Source: Candidatus Cloacimonadota bacterium (GTDB taxonomy: Bacteria > Cloacimonadota > Cloacimonadia > Cloacimonadales > TCS61). From it: a DNA stretch of 46,629 bases. The position numbers and the translations under genes are program-made. Positions 34,758-42,485 of this stretch are shown piece by piece (positions within the stretch are counted from its first letter, which is position 1; each line of letters begins with the position of its first letter). The stretch spans positions 1 to 46,629 of the forward strand of contig JAGLPW010000149.1 of assembly GCA_023137125.1 (NCBI GenBank). Reading direction: 5' to 3'. Under the pieces are notes generated by a model. The model did no database searches. It had not been told where the DNA came from and saw only the letters and a list, made by a program, of their open reading frames with translations.

Positions 34758-35552
34758 ATGAGATTGAATATTGAAGAAATGAAACAGATTTCTTATACTG
34801 GAATTAGAAGAGCTTATGCATTTATGGGTTTAGCTATCAACGCAGCTAACATTGAATCATTTAATGATTATAATCTTTCTAAAATTACGAAATACGTATT
34901 TTTACCTACAGACCTTCCAACTGAAGAAGTTAAAAAAATTAAAATTGAATTCAAAGATTGGATAATTTCAAATGGTTTTCAAGAATTCTTAGGATCATTT
35001 GAAGTTTTCTTGGATAACATCCATTTTGTTTACTTAAAAATTTTAACAAGCAAACATAAAATAACTTCTAAGGATGCAACCAAACAACATAAAAATTTCA
35101 AAATGAAAGGAGTTATCAAAAAATTAATTGCTCTCGAAAAAATATCAAATTCTAAATCTAAGTTTTTCGATCATATTGAAACGATAAATATTGCTCGTAA
35201 TTGTTTAGTTCATCGTAGAGGATTAGTTGAAAAGAAAGACTTAAATGATGAGAAATATTTCAGTTTAACTTGGATAGGTATGGATAGTTATATTGAAAAA
35301 TTCGATAATTCAAGAATTTATATTTTCCCACCTGACAAATGCTCAGAAGAAGATAAACATGCTGATAAAAATGAACTCATAAAATTTGAATGGAACCTAA
35401 GGTCTAAAAAGTTTTCTATAGGTGATTCCATTAAACTTAACACAACTGAAATTTCAGAAATTTTAATGATGATGAGCCATGCAACAAATGAAATCGTATC
35501 TCAATTATTTGAATTTTCAAAAAAAAACAATATTAAAATTGAGAAAGTCTAA
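34758..35552 (+). CDS. HEPN-like orphan protein (putative RNase-type or helical accessory protein)
   Basis: The 264-residue protein is mostly alpha-helical and Lys/Asn-rich, with no signal or membrane segment. Near residue 150 it has 'HIETINIARNCLVHRRG', where RNCLVH fits the Rx4-6H pattern of catalytic HEPN domains, and the preceding helix 'GVIKKLIALEKISNS' is also typical. HEPN proteins are often RNases in toxin-antitoxin or phage-defence modules. No partner gene (such as MNT) is adjacent, so a defence role is only inference. It is bracketed by inverted repeats and structured DNA, a common sign of a mobile or cassette-like gene. AAGG precedes the ATG. Confidence 0.6.
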   Translation: MRLNIEEMKQISYTGIRRAYAFMGLAINAANIESFNDYNLSKITKYVFLPTDLPTEEVKKIKIEFKDWIISNGFQEFLGSFEVFLDNIHFVYLKILTSKHKITSKDATKQHKNFKMKGVIKKLIALEKISNSKSKFFDHIETINIARNCLVHRRGLVEKKDLNDEKYFSLTWIGMDSYIEKFDNSRIYIFPPDKCSEEDKHADKNELIKFEWNLRSKKFSIGDSIKLNTTEISEILMMMSHATNEIVSQLFEFSKKNNIKIEKV

Positions 35553-35557
35553 AAATT

Positions 35558-35681
35558 CATGCCTGTAACAAGCGTGTCGGCAGTAGAGCTGGTCAGTGCT
35601 CTTTGTTTGAATCTTCCGATTCAAACGGTTGGTTGGTTTGTTTACGGCTGGAATCCTTCTGATTCCGCCGCACACGCCAAA
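35558..35681 (+). repeat. Cloverleaf-like structured element after the HEPN-like gene
   Basis: The element starts with ATGCCTGTAA (35558-35567). An outer stem GCGTGTCGGC (35571-35580) pairs, with one bulge, with GCCGCACACGC (35667-35677). Inside it are three further hairpins: AGAGC/GCTCT (35584-35588, 35597-35601), GTTTGAATC/GATTCAAAC (35604-35612, 35617-35625) and GGAATC/GATTCC (35650-35655, 35661-35666). The G-rich run GGTTGGTTGGTTTG lies between them. It is richer in GC than its surroundings. It could be a structured RNA, an integron attC-like recombination site or another recombinase target. The far end lacks a canonical attC core. Confidence 0.6.
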
Positions 35682-35690
35682 CATTAACCA

Positions 35691-35718
35691 CAAAAAAAGG
35701 AGCAGATTACTCTGCTCC
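35691..35718 (-). terminator. Intrinsic terminator of the GlmL/KOW operon
   Basis: GGAGCAGA (35699-35706) and TCTGCTCC (35711-35718) form a perfect eight-base stem. Read on the minus strand, it follows the KOW-protein gene by 16 bases and is trailed by seven T residues (35692-35698 region). The stem is identical to the core of the terminator at 33624-33653. Confidence 0.85.
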
Positions 35719-35734
35719 AATTATTAACTTCTAA

Positions 35735-36859
35735 TTAGTCTTCTATAACTTCCACATTAGCACGCGGGATAGTAACTTTTTCTCCGTTTTCAAGTTTGGC
35801 TTCCAGAATTCTTACCATAGTTTCACTTTCTACTTTAGTAAGTTTTTCCGGTAGTCCAGTCACTTTTCCGATCAAACCAAAATTCGGCTGGCGGATCACA
35901 CGGATAGTTGTGCCGATTTCCAGTGTAGCCATCTTAGCTTCTTCAACCTTGAGTTCTTCTTTCTTGAATTCGATAGGAATAATGATCTCAGGGCGCATAA
36001 CACCAGCTCTGATCTGGGTAATTCCGTGAATCGATGCTTTATGTCCCTCAAAGCTTTTAAGTAGTTCAAAACAGCTTTTTGCCATTTTGATAACACCAAA
36101 TCCTTCTGTGATCACAATTGTTAGCCCGATCTCTTCATGACCGGTAATTGCTACGCCAATATTGTAGCCCAGAAGTTTCTTAAGATCTTTATCATCGATA
36201 CCGCCTGAAATAATACCGGATACACCAACTTTTTGTGCTTTTTTAATTGCAGCATAACTAACAAGTGCACCACAGACAATTACCTTATCTTTGCATGAAT
36301 CGTCTATCTTGGAAGGATCAATAATTTCATCAGGGGTAGAAGCAAGCATCTTAATTTCACCGGAGCGTTCTCCGCTGAGTCCGAAGATCCCTTGAATATA
36401 AGCAGATTTGTTTTCTATAATAACGCCTTCTTCTTTTACCACTTCCACAACTAAACCATCGATAAAAGCTTTTACCTGGATGGGAATTTTTGGTTCACGC
36501 AGCAGCATCTGTCCGGTTAATTTAGAAATATTTTCAATTTCACCATCGAGCGGTGATTTTATGGAAGTTTTAAAGAAACCAAAAAATCCGTTCGTTTCTG
36601 CCATTACCTGTCCTTTCTTGAGTTCATCACCGGCTTTAACTTTGAGGTACTGTCCTAACATCTCAGCAGGTACACCAAGTTTATTGGCTAGATTGAAAGG
36701 AACTACTTTACCGGGAAGAAGAGTTTCTGCAACAACATCTTCAGCCTTTACTTTATCACCTTTTTTAACTAGAACTTTTCCTTTAAGAGGAAGAATTCTG
36801 TCTTTCTTAAGAACTATACTTTTTGTTACTGTTAATCCTGGGGAATATGCTTGAGCCAT
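35735..36859 (-). CDS. GlmL-associated protein with lipoyl-like N-terminus and KOW-like C-terminus
   Basis: I do not recognise a named family for this 374-residue protein. Residues about 15-120 look like a barrel-sandwich/biotinyl-like region, with repeated 'KGDKVKAEDVVAETLLPGKVV', 'KAGDELKKGQVMAETNGFFG' and 'SPLDGEIENIS' hairpins. A central part (about 175-270) has Rossmann-like glycine turns ('VIVCGALVSYAAIKKAQKVGVSGIISGG', 'ITGHEEIGLTIVITEGFG'). The C-terminal end (about 320-374) resembles a KOW/SH3 barrel ('FGLIGKVTGLPE', 'VRILEAKLENGEKVTIPRANVEVIE'). It follows the GlmL-like gene by nine bases, so it probably works with that ATPase. AGGAGG precedes the ATG. Confidence 0.7.
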   Translation of the reverse strand: MAQAYSPGLTVTKSIVLKKDRILPLKGKVLVKKGDKVKAEDVVAETLLPGKVVPFNLANKLGVPAEMLGQYLKVKAGDELKKGQVMAETNGFFGFFKTSIKSPLDGEIENISKLTGQMLLREPKIPIQVKAFIDGLVVEVVKEEGVIIENKSAYIQGIFGLSGERSGEIKMLASTPDEIIDPSKIDDSCKDKVIVCGALVSYAAIKKAQKVGVSGIISGGIDDKDLKKLLGYNIGVAITGHEEIGLTIVITEGFGVIKMAKSCFELLKSFEGHKASIHGITQIRAGVMRPEIIIPIEFKKEELKVEEAKMATLEIGTTIRVIRQPNFGLIGKVTGLPEKLTKVESETMVRILEAKLENGEKVTIPRANVEVIED

Positions 36860-36868
36860 TCTAACCTC

Positions 36869-38734
36869 CTATAAAATTTCTTCGGGATAAACATCAAATT
36901 CTTTCATCCACTTCTTAAGTAACGGAACACGCTGGGAAGCATCAACCGGCAATACGAAAGGTTGTCTTCCACGAGTATCCAAAACTATTCCAACAACACC
37001 ACCATGCAGATCACAAGAAATTTCCTGATTTTTACCTGCACCTATATTTAATCCCTTACCCGGTTTTAATGTGGCTTTTGCCGTCTCACCAACACCGCAA
37101 GGTATAAGCCTTACTTCACCGAAGGGGATACTTTCTTCAAATACTTCACCGTTTGGAAGCTCAAGTTTTGCAATGAGAGCAATCTTACCCGGTTTCATTG
37201 CACCTACCGGAGCTACGCAGCTTCCAAGATAAATAAGACAATCTTTTTCAAATACTTCCGTGGCTGCCTTTTCGCTGATCTCTGCCAAAACACCAAGTTG
37301 AGGCATCATAAAGATACTATCAACAGCGAGCTTGGTAATTCCTTCAGGTAGGAACGCATCGATCAGCATCATCACAGATTGGTTTCTGCGCGGAGCGTGT
37401 GACATTACACCACCAGAACCAACCAGAAGATCCAGAGTCATCATATCTACAATACTTGCACCGGATGCAGTTTGAGCAAATGCATCGGCGATCTCACGTT
37501 TTTTCTGTCCACCTTTTAGGCCCACTGCGAATTCTTTATGTTGGATAAAAGCGTATCTCAGAGCTTCTTTGGCAATTGCCTGTTCCAGCACAAGTTCTTC
37601 CAGTTTTTGTGGAATTGTGGTTGGACGGATCATCTTGTTCTTTATCATATTGAGAAGTTCAGATTCATCGATATCAAATGGAACCCAGCGCAGAATATTT
37701 GCTAACCCGGCAGTTGCCAGAACGTTGGAAATACTGTAACTCATTCCCAAATTAGCACTCACGGTTCTATTAAATACTTTATCTTCAGTGAATACAGAGA
37801 ATACATCGGTAGTTGCCCCACCAATATCAACTCCCAGAACTTCGATATCATTAATTTTTGCAATTGTCTGCATAATGTTTCCCACTGCAGCAGGAGTAGG
37901 CATAATTGGAATGTTCGTCATTTTACCGTTTATTGGTCCCTTAGTCCAGCTCATAAGTTTATTGTATCCGGGAGCCTGAGCCATTACGTGTTCCATGAAA
38001 AGGTCATGGATCTTATCTCTGGCAGGACCAAGATTTTCTCTTTCCAGAACAGGACGGATATTTTCGGTAATAATAAGGTCTGTTTTATTCCCTAGTGTTT
38101 CTTTGATAATATCCTGAGCTTTTGTATTTCCGGCGTAAATTACCGGAAGTTTATAACTGGAACCAAGCCGCGGTTTGGGATCGGCAGCACCAACAAGTTC
38201 TGCCAGTTCCGCCACGTGCTTTGTAGTTCCACCATCCACACCGCCAGCCATGAGTATCATGTCCGGTCGTAGTTGACGGATTCTTTCAATTTTTTCATAA
38301 TTAGCGCGTTTATCGTTGCTGGCAATAAGGTCCATCACAATTGCGCCTGCACCCAAAGCCGCACGTTCTGCGCTCTCTCCGGTCATTTTGGCAACAACAC
38401 CCGTAACCATCATTTGCAGTCCACCACCGGCACTACTGGTAGATACATAAGCATCCACGCCTTCACCTTCTTTATCAGAAAGCCAGATAGCTTGATCTTT
38501 AATAAATTTGATGCTGTCATCGTTATATTTCAAACGTGCAAGTTCTTCTAATTCCGTAACTGCATTAACAACACCTCTCGTTACATCGTTTAATGGTTTT
38601 TCCACAGTTGTGGGAGCTTCACCACGAACTGTTTGCCGGTATTCACCATCGACATACTCAATAAGGATCGATTTAGTTGTAGTACTGCCACAGTCGGTAG
38701 CAATGATCCTCTTAAGCTTCTGAGTATTGCCCAT
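36869..38734 (-). CDS. GlmL/MutL-family ASKHA ATPase (mutase-accessory type)
   Basis: The 621-residue protein belongs to the MutL/GlmL group of actin-like (ASKHA) ATPases. Phosphate-loop motifs are IIATDCGSTTTKSILIEY (about 8-25) and VLGVDIGGATTDVFSVF. Between them lie 'VSTSSAGGGLQMMVTG' and 'MILMAGGVDGGTTKHVAEL'. Family members accompany coenzyme B12-dependent mutases, such as methylaspartate (glutamate) mutase or ornithine/lysine aminomutases, and may reactivate or assist them. No mutase subunit is near here. I start at 38734 because GGAGG (38740-38744) lies five bases before it; an in-frame ATG at 38746 would remove that role. Confidence 0.88.
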   Translation of the reverse strand: MGNTQKLKRIIATDCGSTTTKSILIEYVDGEYRQTVRGEAPTTVEKPLNDVTRGVVNAVTELEELARLKYNDDSIKFIKDQAIWLSDKEGEGVDAYVSTSSAGGGLQMMVTGVVAKMTGESAERAALGAGAIVMDLIASNDKRANYEKIERIRQLRPDMILMAGGVDGGTTKHVAELAELVGAADPKPRLGSSYKLPVIYAGNTKAQDIIKETLGNKTDLIITENIRPVLERENLGPARDKIHDLFMEHVMAQAPGYNKLMSWTKGPINGKMTNIPIMPTPAAVGNIMQTIAKINDIEVLGVDIGGATTDVFSVFTEDKVFNRTVSANLGMSYSISNVLATAGLANILRWVPFDIDESELLNMIKNKMIRPTTIPQKLEELVLEQAIAKEALRYAFIQHKEFAVGLKGGQKKREIADAFAQTASGASIVDMMTLDLLVGSGGVMSHAPRRNQSVMMLIDAFLPEGITKLAVDSIFMMPQLGVLAEISEKAATEVFEKDCLIYLGSCVAPVGAMKPGKIALIAKLELPNGEVFEESIPFGEVRLIPCGVGETAKATLKPGKGLNIGAGKNQEISCDLHGGVVGIVLDTRGRQPFVLPVDASQRVPLLKKWMKEFDVYPEEIL

Positions 38735-38754
38735 ATTTTCCTCCATTTTACAAT

Positions 38755-39126
38755 TTATTTTTTATTATCTTTTTTATTAATTTTAAAGAACTGTTTTATT
38801 TTATTATTTCTTCTTTTTCGTTTAAGTTTTCTCTCTTTACGTTCCTCACGAAACATATCAACATCAATTTCGTCAATACGTTTTATCAGAAGCCGAACAT
38901 ATTCTTCGTTTTCTAATAAAACAGCAAATTCCTGATATTCTTTTGCATTAAAAATTATTTCTGCAAAGGGAGCCAAAAAATGCATAAGCTGGCTGCCTAT
39001 CCTAGCAAGAGGACGCAGAGACTCAATGGTCATTATAGCAGGTGCTGCCATTCGTTTTTTAGCAATGAAATTCGATAACTTTTCTATCAGTTCAACTGCT
39101 CTTTCTTCGCTTATTTCCAGAATCAT
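38755..39126 (-). CDS. Conserved-looking small protein of unknown function in the GlmL operon
   Basis: The 123-residue protein has an ordered N-terminal part (about 1-90) with 'EISEERAVELIEKLSNFIAKK', 'IMTIESLRPLARIGSQLMHFL' and 'EYVRLLIKRIDEIDVDMF'. It ends in a highly basic tail (RKERKLKRKRRNNKIKQFFK). The segment around LARIGSQLMHFLAP is a strong candidate for a conserved helix. It lies 20 bases before the GlmL-like gene and is its likely first partner. The basic tail could bind nucleic acid or lipid. No family is recognised. Confidence 0.7.
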   Translation of the reverse strand: MILEISEERAVELIEKLSNFIAKKRMAAPAIMTIESLRPLARIGSQLMHFLAPFAEIIFNAKEYQEFAVLLENEEYVRLLIKRIDEIDVDMFREERKERKLKRKRRNNKIKQFFKINKKDNKK

Positions 39127-39257
39127 TTAATTTCCTAAAATACTTAATTTATAATTTCCGGTAAAAAATCTGTTAACACTTTCTGTTGTCAAGACATAGA
39201 TTACGCTAAGGTTATTAATTATGAGAAGGTTAGTTAGCTTTAGCTTAATTTGAATAT

Positions 39258-39836
39258 TTAACCGGAATAAATAGAGATCAACTCTTTTTTGATATTGGCT
39301 GGAACTAAGAGTGAAATGTCATCACCTTTTGCTATCATTTCTCTTATCATTGTAGAAGAAATATCCACAGGTTCCATCTCCATGAAATGAAGTTTATCAA
39401 TATACTCCAGTTCGTTCCACACAGATCTATCAATGTCTGGTCGGTGAGCAATAATAAATTCAATATTATCCAAAACCCACTTATAATCGTGCCATTTATT
39501 CAGTTCGGAAATTATGTCGCTGCCGGCAATAAAATAGAATTCATCTTGTGGGAATGAATTGTTAAGGCGCATTACAAGAAGTTTTGTATAACTTGGAGTT
39601 TCAGCCTCCATATCAAGGCGGGAAATTTCAAAATGAGTGTTGGAAGCTATTGCTTTCTTAGTCAGATCGTATCTTATTTCTGCAGGTAGGATGTTGCTGT
39701 GGTTTTTCAGAGGATGGTTTCCCGAAGGCAGGAAGAGTATTTTATCCAGCTTAAAAGAATCAAGGGCGGTCTGTGCCAATTCGATGTGTCCATTATGCAC
39801 CGGATTGAACGAACCGCCCAATAATCCAATTTTCAT
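39258..39836 (-). CDS. nadD: Nicotinate-nucleotide adenylyltransferase
   Basis: NadD adenylylates nicotinate mononucleotide in NAD synthesis. The 192-residue protein has the nucleotidyltransferase signature LLGGSFNPVHNGHIELAQ (about 4-21, with the HxGH motif), then 'FLPSGNHPLK', 'FYFIAGSDIISELNKWHDYKW' and the C-terminal ISSTMIREMIAKG. It is the last gene of a minus-strand group, and its ATG shares a base with the stop of the TPR lipoprotein gene (TAATG). Confidence 0.95.
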   Translation of the reverse strand: MKIGLLGGSFNPVHNGHIELAQTALDSFKLDKILFLPSGNHPLKNHSNILPAEIRYDLTKKAIASNTHFEISRLDMEAETPSYTKLLVMRLNNSFPQDEFYFIAGSDIISELNKWHDYKWVLDNIEFIIAHRPDIDRSVWNELEYIDKLHFMEMEPVDISSTMIREMIAKGDDISLLVPANIKKELISIYSG

Positions 39837-40570
39837 TATTTTATCTTTTCTAATTCAGATGTGATTTTTTCCGCTTCTTCTGTTTGGGGATAACGGCTGA
39901 TGAGTTTTTGTCCGGTAAGTTTTGCCTTTTCAAAATCATCTCTTGCCAGGTATATTTTTGTAGCATAAAAAAGAGACATTCGGTCTGGTTCATTATTGTT
40001 TCCCAACGCTATAATTTCATCAAAATACATCAGCGCACCACTGTAATCATACAATTTATAATAAGCAAACCCATTATAGTAACTTTTCATCAGCAGTTTG
40101 TATCTGCATTTTTGTATATACTCGATCGCTTCTTTTTTTAGGCTGTCAAAGGGGAATTTTTCTATGAATGTTTCGAAGGAAGAAATAGCCCGGTTTGTCT
40201 CATTTTGTGTGTAATGAGGGCTCAGCGAGTCATTGTAATAGCATACGCCAAGTTGGAAATAAGCTCTTCCAATATCTTGGTAGTCAGAAAACAATCTAAT
40301 CAGCTCTTCATATTCAAATCTTGCTTCGGTGAATTTATTCTGGTTAAAGTAGCAATCTGCCAGTTTCATTTGAGCAATTGGCGTATAAGCTGAGTTACGT
40401 TCAAAAACTACTTCAGTATAATATGGGATCGCTTTGCTGTATTTTTCTTTTTCAAAAAGTTCATCTGCTATCTCCATCTTCTTTTCTACAGGCATGTTCT
40501 TTGATATCTTATTACTGCTGCATCCAAACAGCGCAAACATAACAATGATTAAGATTAATGTTTTTTTCAC
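39836..40570 (-). CDS. BamD-like TPR lipoprotein
   Basis: An N-terminal signal (KKTLILIIVMFALFGC) with an LFGC lipobox is followed by about five TPR-like helix pairs, such as 'EKYSKAIPYYTEVVFERN', 'NKFTEARFEYEELIRLFSDY', 'AISSFETFIEKFPFDSL' and 'DDFEKAKLTGQKLISRYPQTEEAE'. This is the BamD/YfiO pattern, a scaffold for outer-membrane protein assembly. I start at a GTG (40570) with GGAGA six bases before it. The open frame can be extended far upstream through the aminopeptidase gene, which is clearly not coding in that frame. BamA is not in the window, so the role is likely but not proven. Confidence 0.85.
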   Translation of the reverse strand: MKKTLILIIVMFALFGCSSNKISKNMPVEKKMEIADELFEKEKYSKAIPYYTEVVFERNSAYTPIAQMKLADCYFNQNKFTEARFEYEELIRLFSDYQDIGRAYFQLGVCYYNDSLSPHYTQNETNRAISSFETFIEKFPFDSLKKEAIEYIQKCRYKLLMKSYYNGFAYYKLYDYSGALMYFDEIIALGNNNEPDRMSLFYATKIYLARDDFEKAKLTGQKLISRYPQTEEAEKITSELEKIK

Positions 40571-40583
40571 TAGTATCTCCGGT

Positions 40584-41999
40584 TTATGCATTCTCGAAAA
40601 ATGCTTTATAAGCTTTGTATGATGAGTAGATATCGGCCTTACTTGTAAGTTCATAAAGTGAGTGCATTCCCAAAACGCCAGGTCCGCAATCAATAACTTC
40701 TGCACCATGTTCAGCCATAAATTTAGCGATAGTTCCACCACCGCCTTCATCTACTTTACCAAGTGCACCAGTCTGCCAGCGCACACCCTCTTTGTTAAAA
40801 ATATCTATTATTTTAGAATTAAATTCTGCATTTGCATCGTTCGATCCGCCTTTGCCGCCGCTGCCGGTATATTTGGTTACGCTTACGCCAAAACCAATAT
40901 GTACAGCATTCTCTTTTTCGTGAACGCTTGGGAAATTCGGGTTAATTCCTGCGTTTACATCAGCAGATAAAACCTGACTGTTAATAAGTGTTTTTCTTAA
41001 GGTAGAGCTATCGTATGCCTCACCATTATGCTTAAGAAGGTCAGCAATAAAATCGATAATGAAAATAGATTTTGCACCTGTATTTCCATCACTGCCGACC
41101 TCTTCTTTATCTGCCAAGTATACAATTGCGGTTTTCTCTAATTTATCTTTTGCATCGAATATTGCACAAGCAGAAGTGTAGGCGCAAATTCTGTCATCCT
41201 GTCCGTATCCAAGAACCAAGCTTCTGTCAAGACCTGCATCACGAGCTTTTCCGGCGGGAACTATCTCGATCTCTGCGCTTAAGAAATCTTCTTCAATTAT
41301 ACCATATTTTTCATTAAGCAGAACAAGTGCATTCAGTTTAACAGCTTCTTTGGTCTCTTTATCTTTTGGATACGGAATCGAATTGAAAATGAGATTCATT
41401 TTTTCAGCATCAACAGCCTCGCCGATCTTTTTTGTATATTGAACTTTTCTGGCTAGATGCGGAAGAAGATCCGGCATAACAAAAACGGGATCTTTTTCCT
41501 CTTCACCTATAGTTATCTTAATAGTTTCACCATTCTTTTTGATTATAGTTCCATGAAGAGCTAGCGGGGTAGACATCCATTGATATTTTTTAATTCCGCC
41601 ATAATAATGAGTTCTCATCATTCCCAGGATTGTGCCGCTATCTTCAAAAAGCGGGTTTTGCTTAAGGTCAACCCGCGGCGCATCAATATGTGATACAATA
41701 AGATTCACACCTTCTGAGATCGGTTTCTTACCGATAATGGCGATACCGGCATTTTTATTTCTTGAGATACGAAAAACTTTTTTAGATTTCTTTCCGTTAT
41801 CAATTTCTTTATAACCTTGTTTTTCTAGTTCTTTCACATAATATTCGATAGATTCACGTTCAGTTTTGGCTTCATCAAGGAAGTTTTTGTAACCCTCTGA
41901 AAAATTTAAAGCTGCTTTCTGCTCTTTGGCTGTAGCCTCATTCCAAAAGTTTTTTCTTTTATAAGTAAGCTTCTTTTTAAGTTCGTCAGTTTTTTTCAT
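40584..41999 (-). CDS. M18-family zinc aminopeptidase
   Basis: The 471-residue protein has the M18 aminopeptidase pattern: VSHIDAPRVDLKQNPLFED (first metal His/Asp, about 104-122), 'HYYGGIKKYQWMSTPLALHG', the 'YGQDDRICAYTSACAIF' segment, YLADKEEVGSDGNTGAKS (catalytic Glu) and a late 'IDCGPGVLGMHSLYELTSKAD' with the last His ligand. These are cytosolic, usually dodecameric enzymes that remove N-terminal acidic or neutral residues from peptides. AGAGGAAAG precedes the ATG. It lies 15 bases after greA. Confidence 0.93.
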   Translation of the reverse strand: MKKTDELKKKLTYKRKNFWNEATAKEQKAALNFSEGYKNFLDEAKTERESIEYYVKELEKQGYKEIDNGKKSKKVFRISRNKNAGIAIIGKKPISEGVNLIVSHIDAPRVDLKQNPLFEDSGTILGMMRTHYYGGIKKYQWMSTPLALHGTIIKKNGETIKITIGEEEKDPVFVMPDLLPHLARKVQYTKKIGEAVDAEKMNLIFNSIPYPKDKETKEAVKLNALVLLNEKYGIIEEDFLSAEIEIVPAGKARDAGLDRSLVLGYGQDDRICAYTSACAIFDAKDKLEKTAIVYLADKEEVGSDGNTGAKSIFIIDFIADLLKHNGEAYDSSTLRKTLINSQVLSADVNAGINPNFPSVHEKENAVHIGFGVSVTKYTGSGGKGGSNDANAEFNSKIIDIFNKEGVRWQTGALGKVDEGGGGTIAKFMAEHGAEVIDCGPGVLGMHSLYELTSKADIYSSYKAYKAFFENA

Positions 42000-42014
42000 T
42001 CTTTCCTCTATATC

Positions 42015-42485
42015 CTATTTAATTTCTAATATTTCAAATTCTCTTTTGCCTATTGGGGCAATAACGGTGAATTGTTCGCCCACTTTTTTACCGATCATAG
42101 GCTTACCCACGGGAGATAAAATAGAAATTCTTTCATATTCATCTTCCGATTCAAATATCTCATCAACACCAACTAGCTGCATTTTTCTCAGAGAATTATC
42201 TTTAAGCTCTTTCACTAAAACTCTAGCTCCGAACCTCACAGCATCTTTTGGTATATTTACAGCATCAATAACTTGTAATTGCTCGATCCTTTTTTTTAAG
42301 TGATTAAATTCATTTTCTAAAAATCTTTGTCTTTCTCTTGCTGCATGATATTCTGCATTTTCGCTCAAATCGCCCATTTCACGAGCGGTAACCACATGTT
42401 TTATGACGGTTGGTCTTTCCTTGATGAGCTCTTGCATACGCTTCCTAAGACGCCGCATTCCCTCTTTTGTAATATAATTTGCCAT
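42015..42485 (-). CDS. greA: Transcription elongation factor GreA
   Basis: GreA restarts backtracked RNA polymerase by promoting cleavage of the RNA end. The 156-residue protein has the normal length. The N-terminal coiled coil carries the acidic tip 'REMGDLSENAEYHAARERQ' (about 36-54), and the C-terminal FKBP-like domain contains 'ISILSPVGKPMIGKKVGE'. Its ATG shares a base with the stop of the preceding gene (TAATG). Confidence 0.96.
   Translation of the reverse strand: MANYITKEGMRRLRKRMQELIKERPTVIKHVVTAREMGDLSENAEYHAARERQRFLENEFNHLKKRIEQLQVIDAVNIPKDAVRFGARVLVKELKDNSLRKMQLVGVDEIFESEDEYERISILSPVGKPMIGKKVGEQFTVIAPIGKREFEILEIK

Noticed and set aside
35558-35700. Canonical integron attC site
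   Set aside because: The left side (CCTGTAACAAGCG) is suggestive, but no GTTRRRY core is present at the right end and no integrase is in the window, so I only keep it as a hypothesis.
40571-40750. Longer N-terminus for the BamD-like lipoprotein
   Set aside because: It would run through the aminopeptidase gene and place the lipobox 80 residues in; the GTG with GGAGA at 40570 gives a proper lipoprotein signal.
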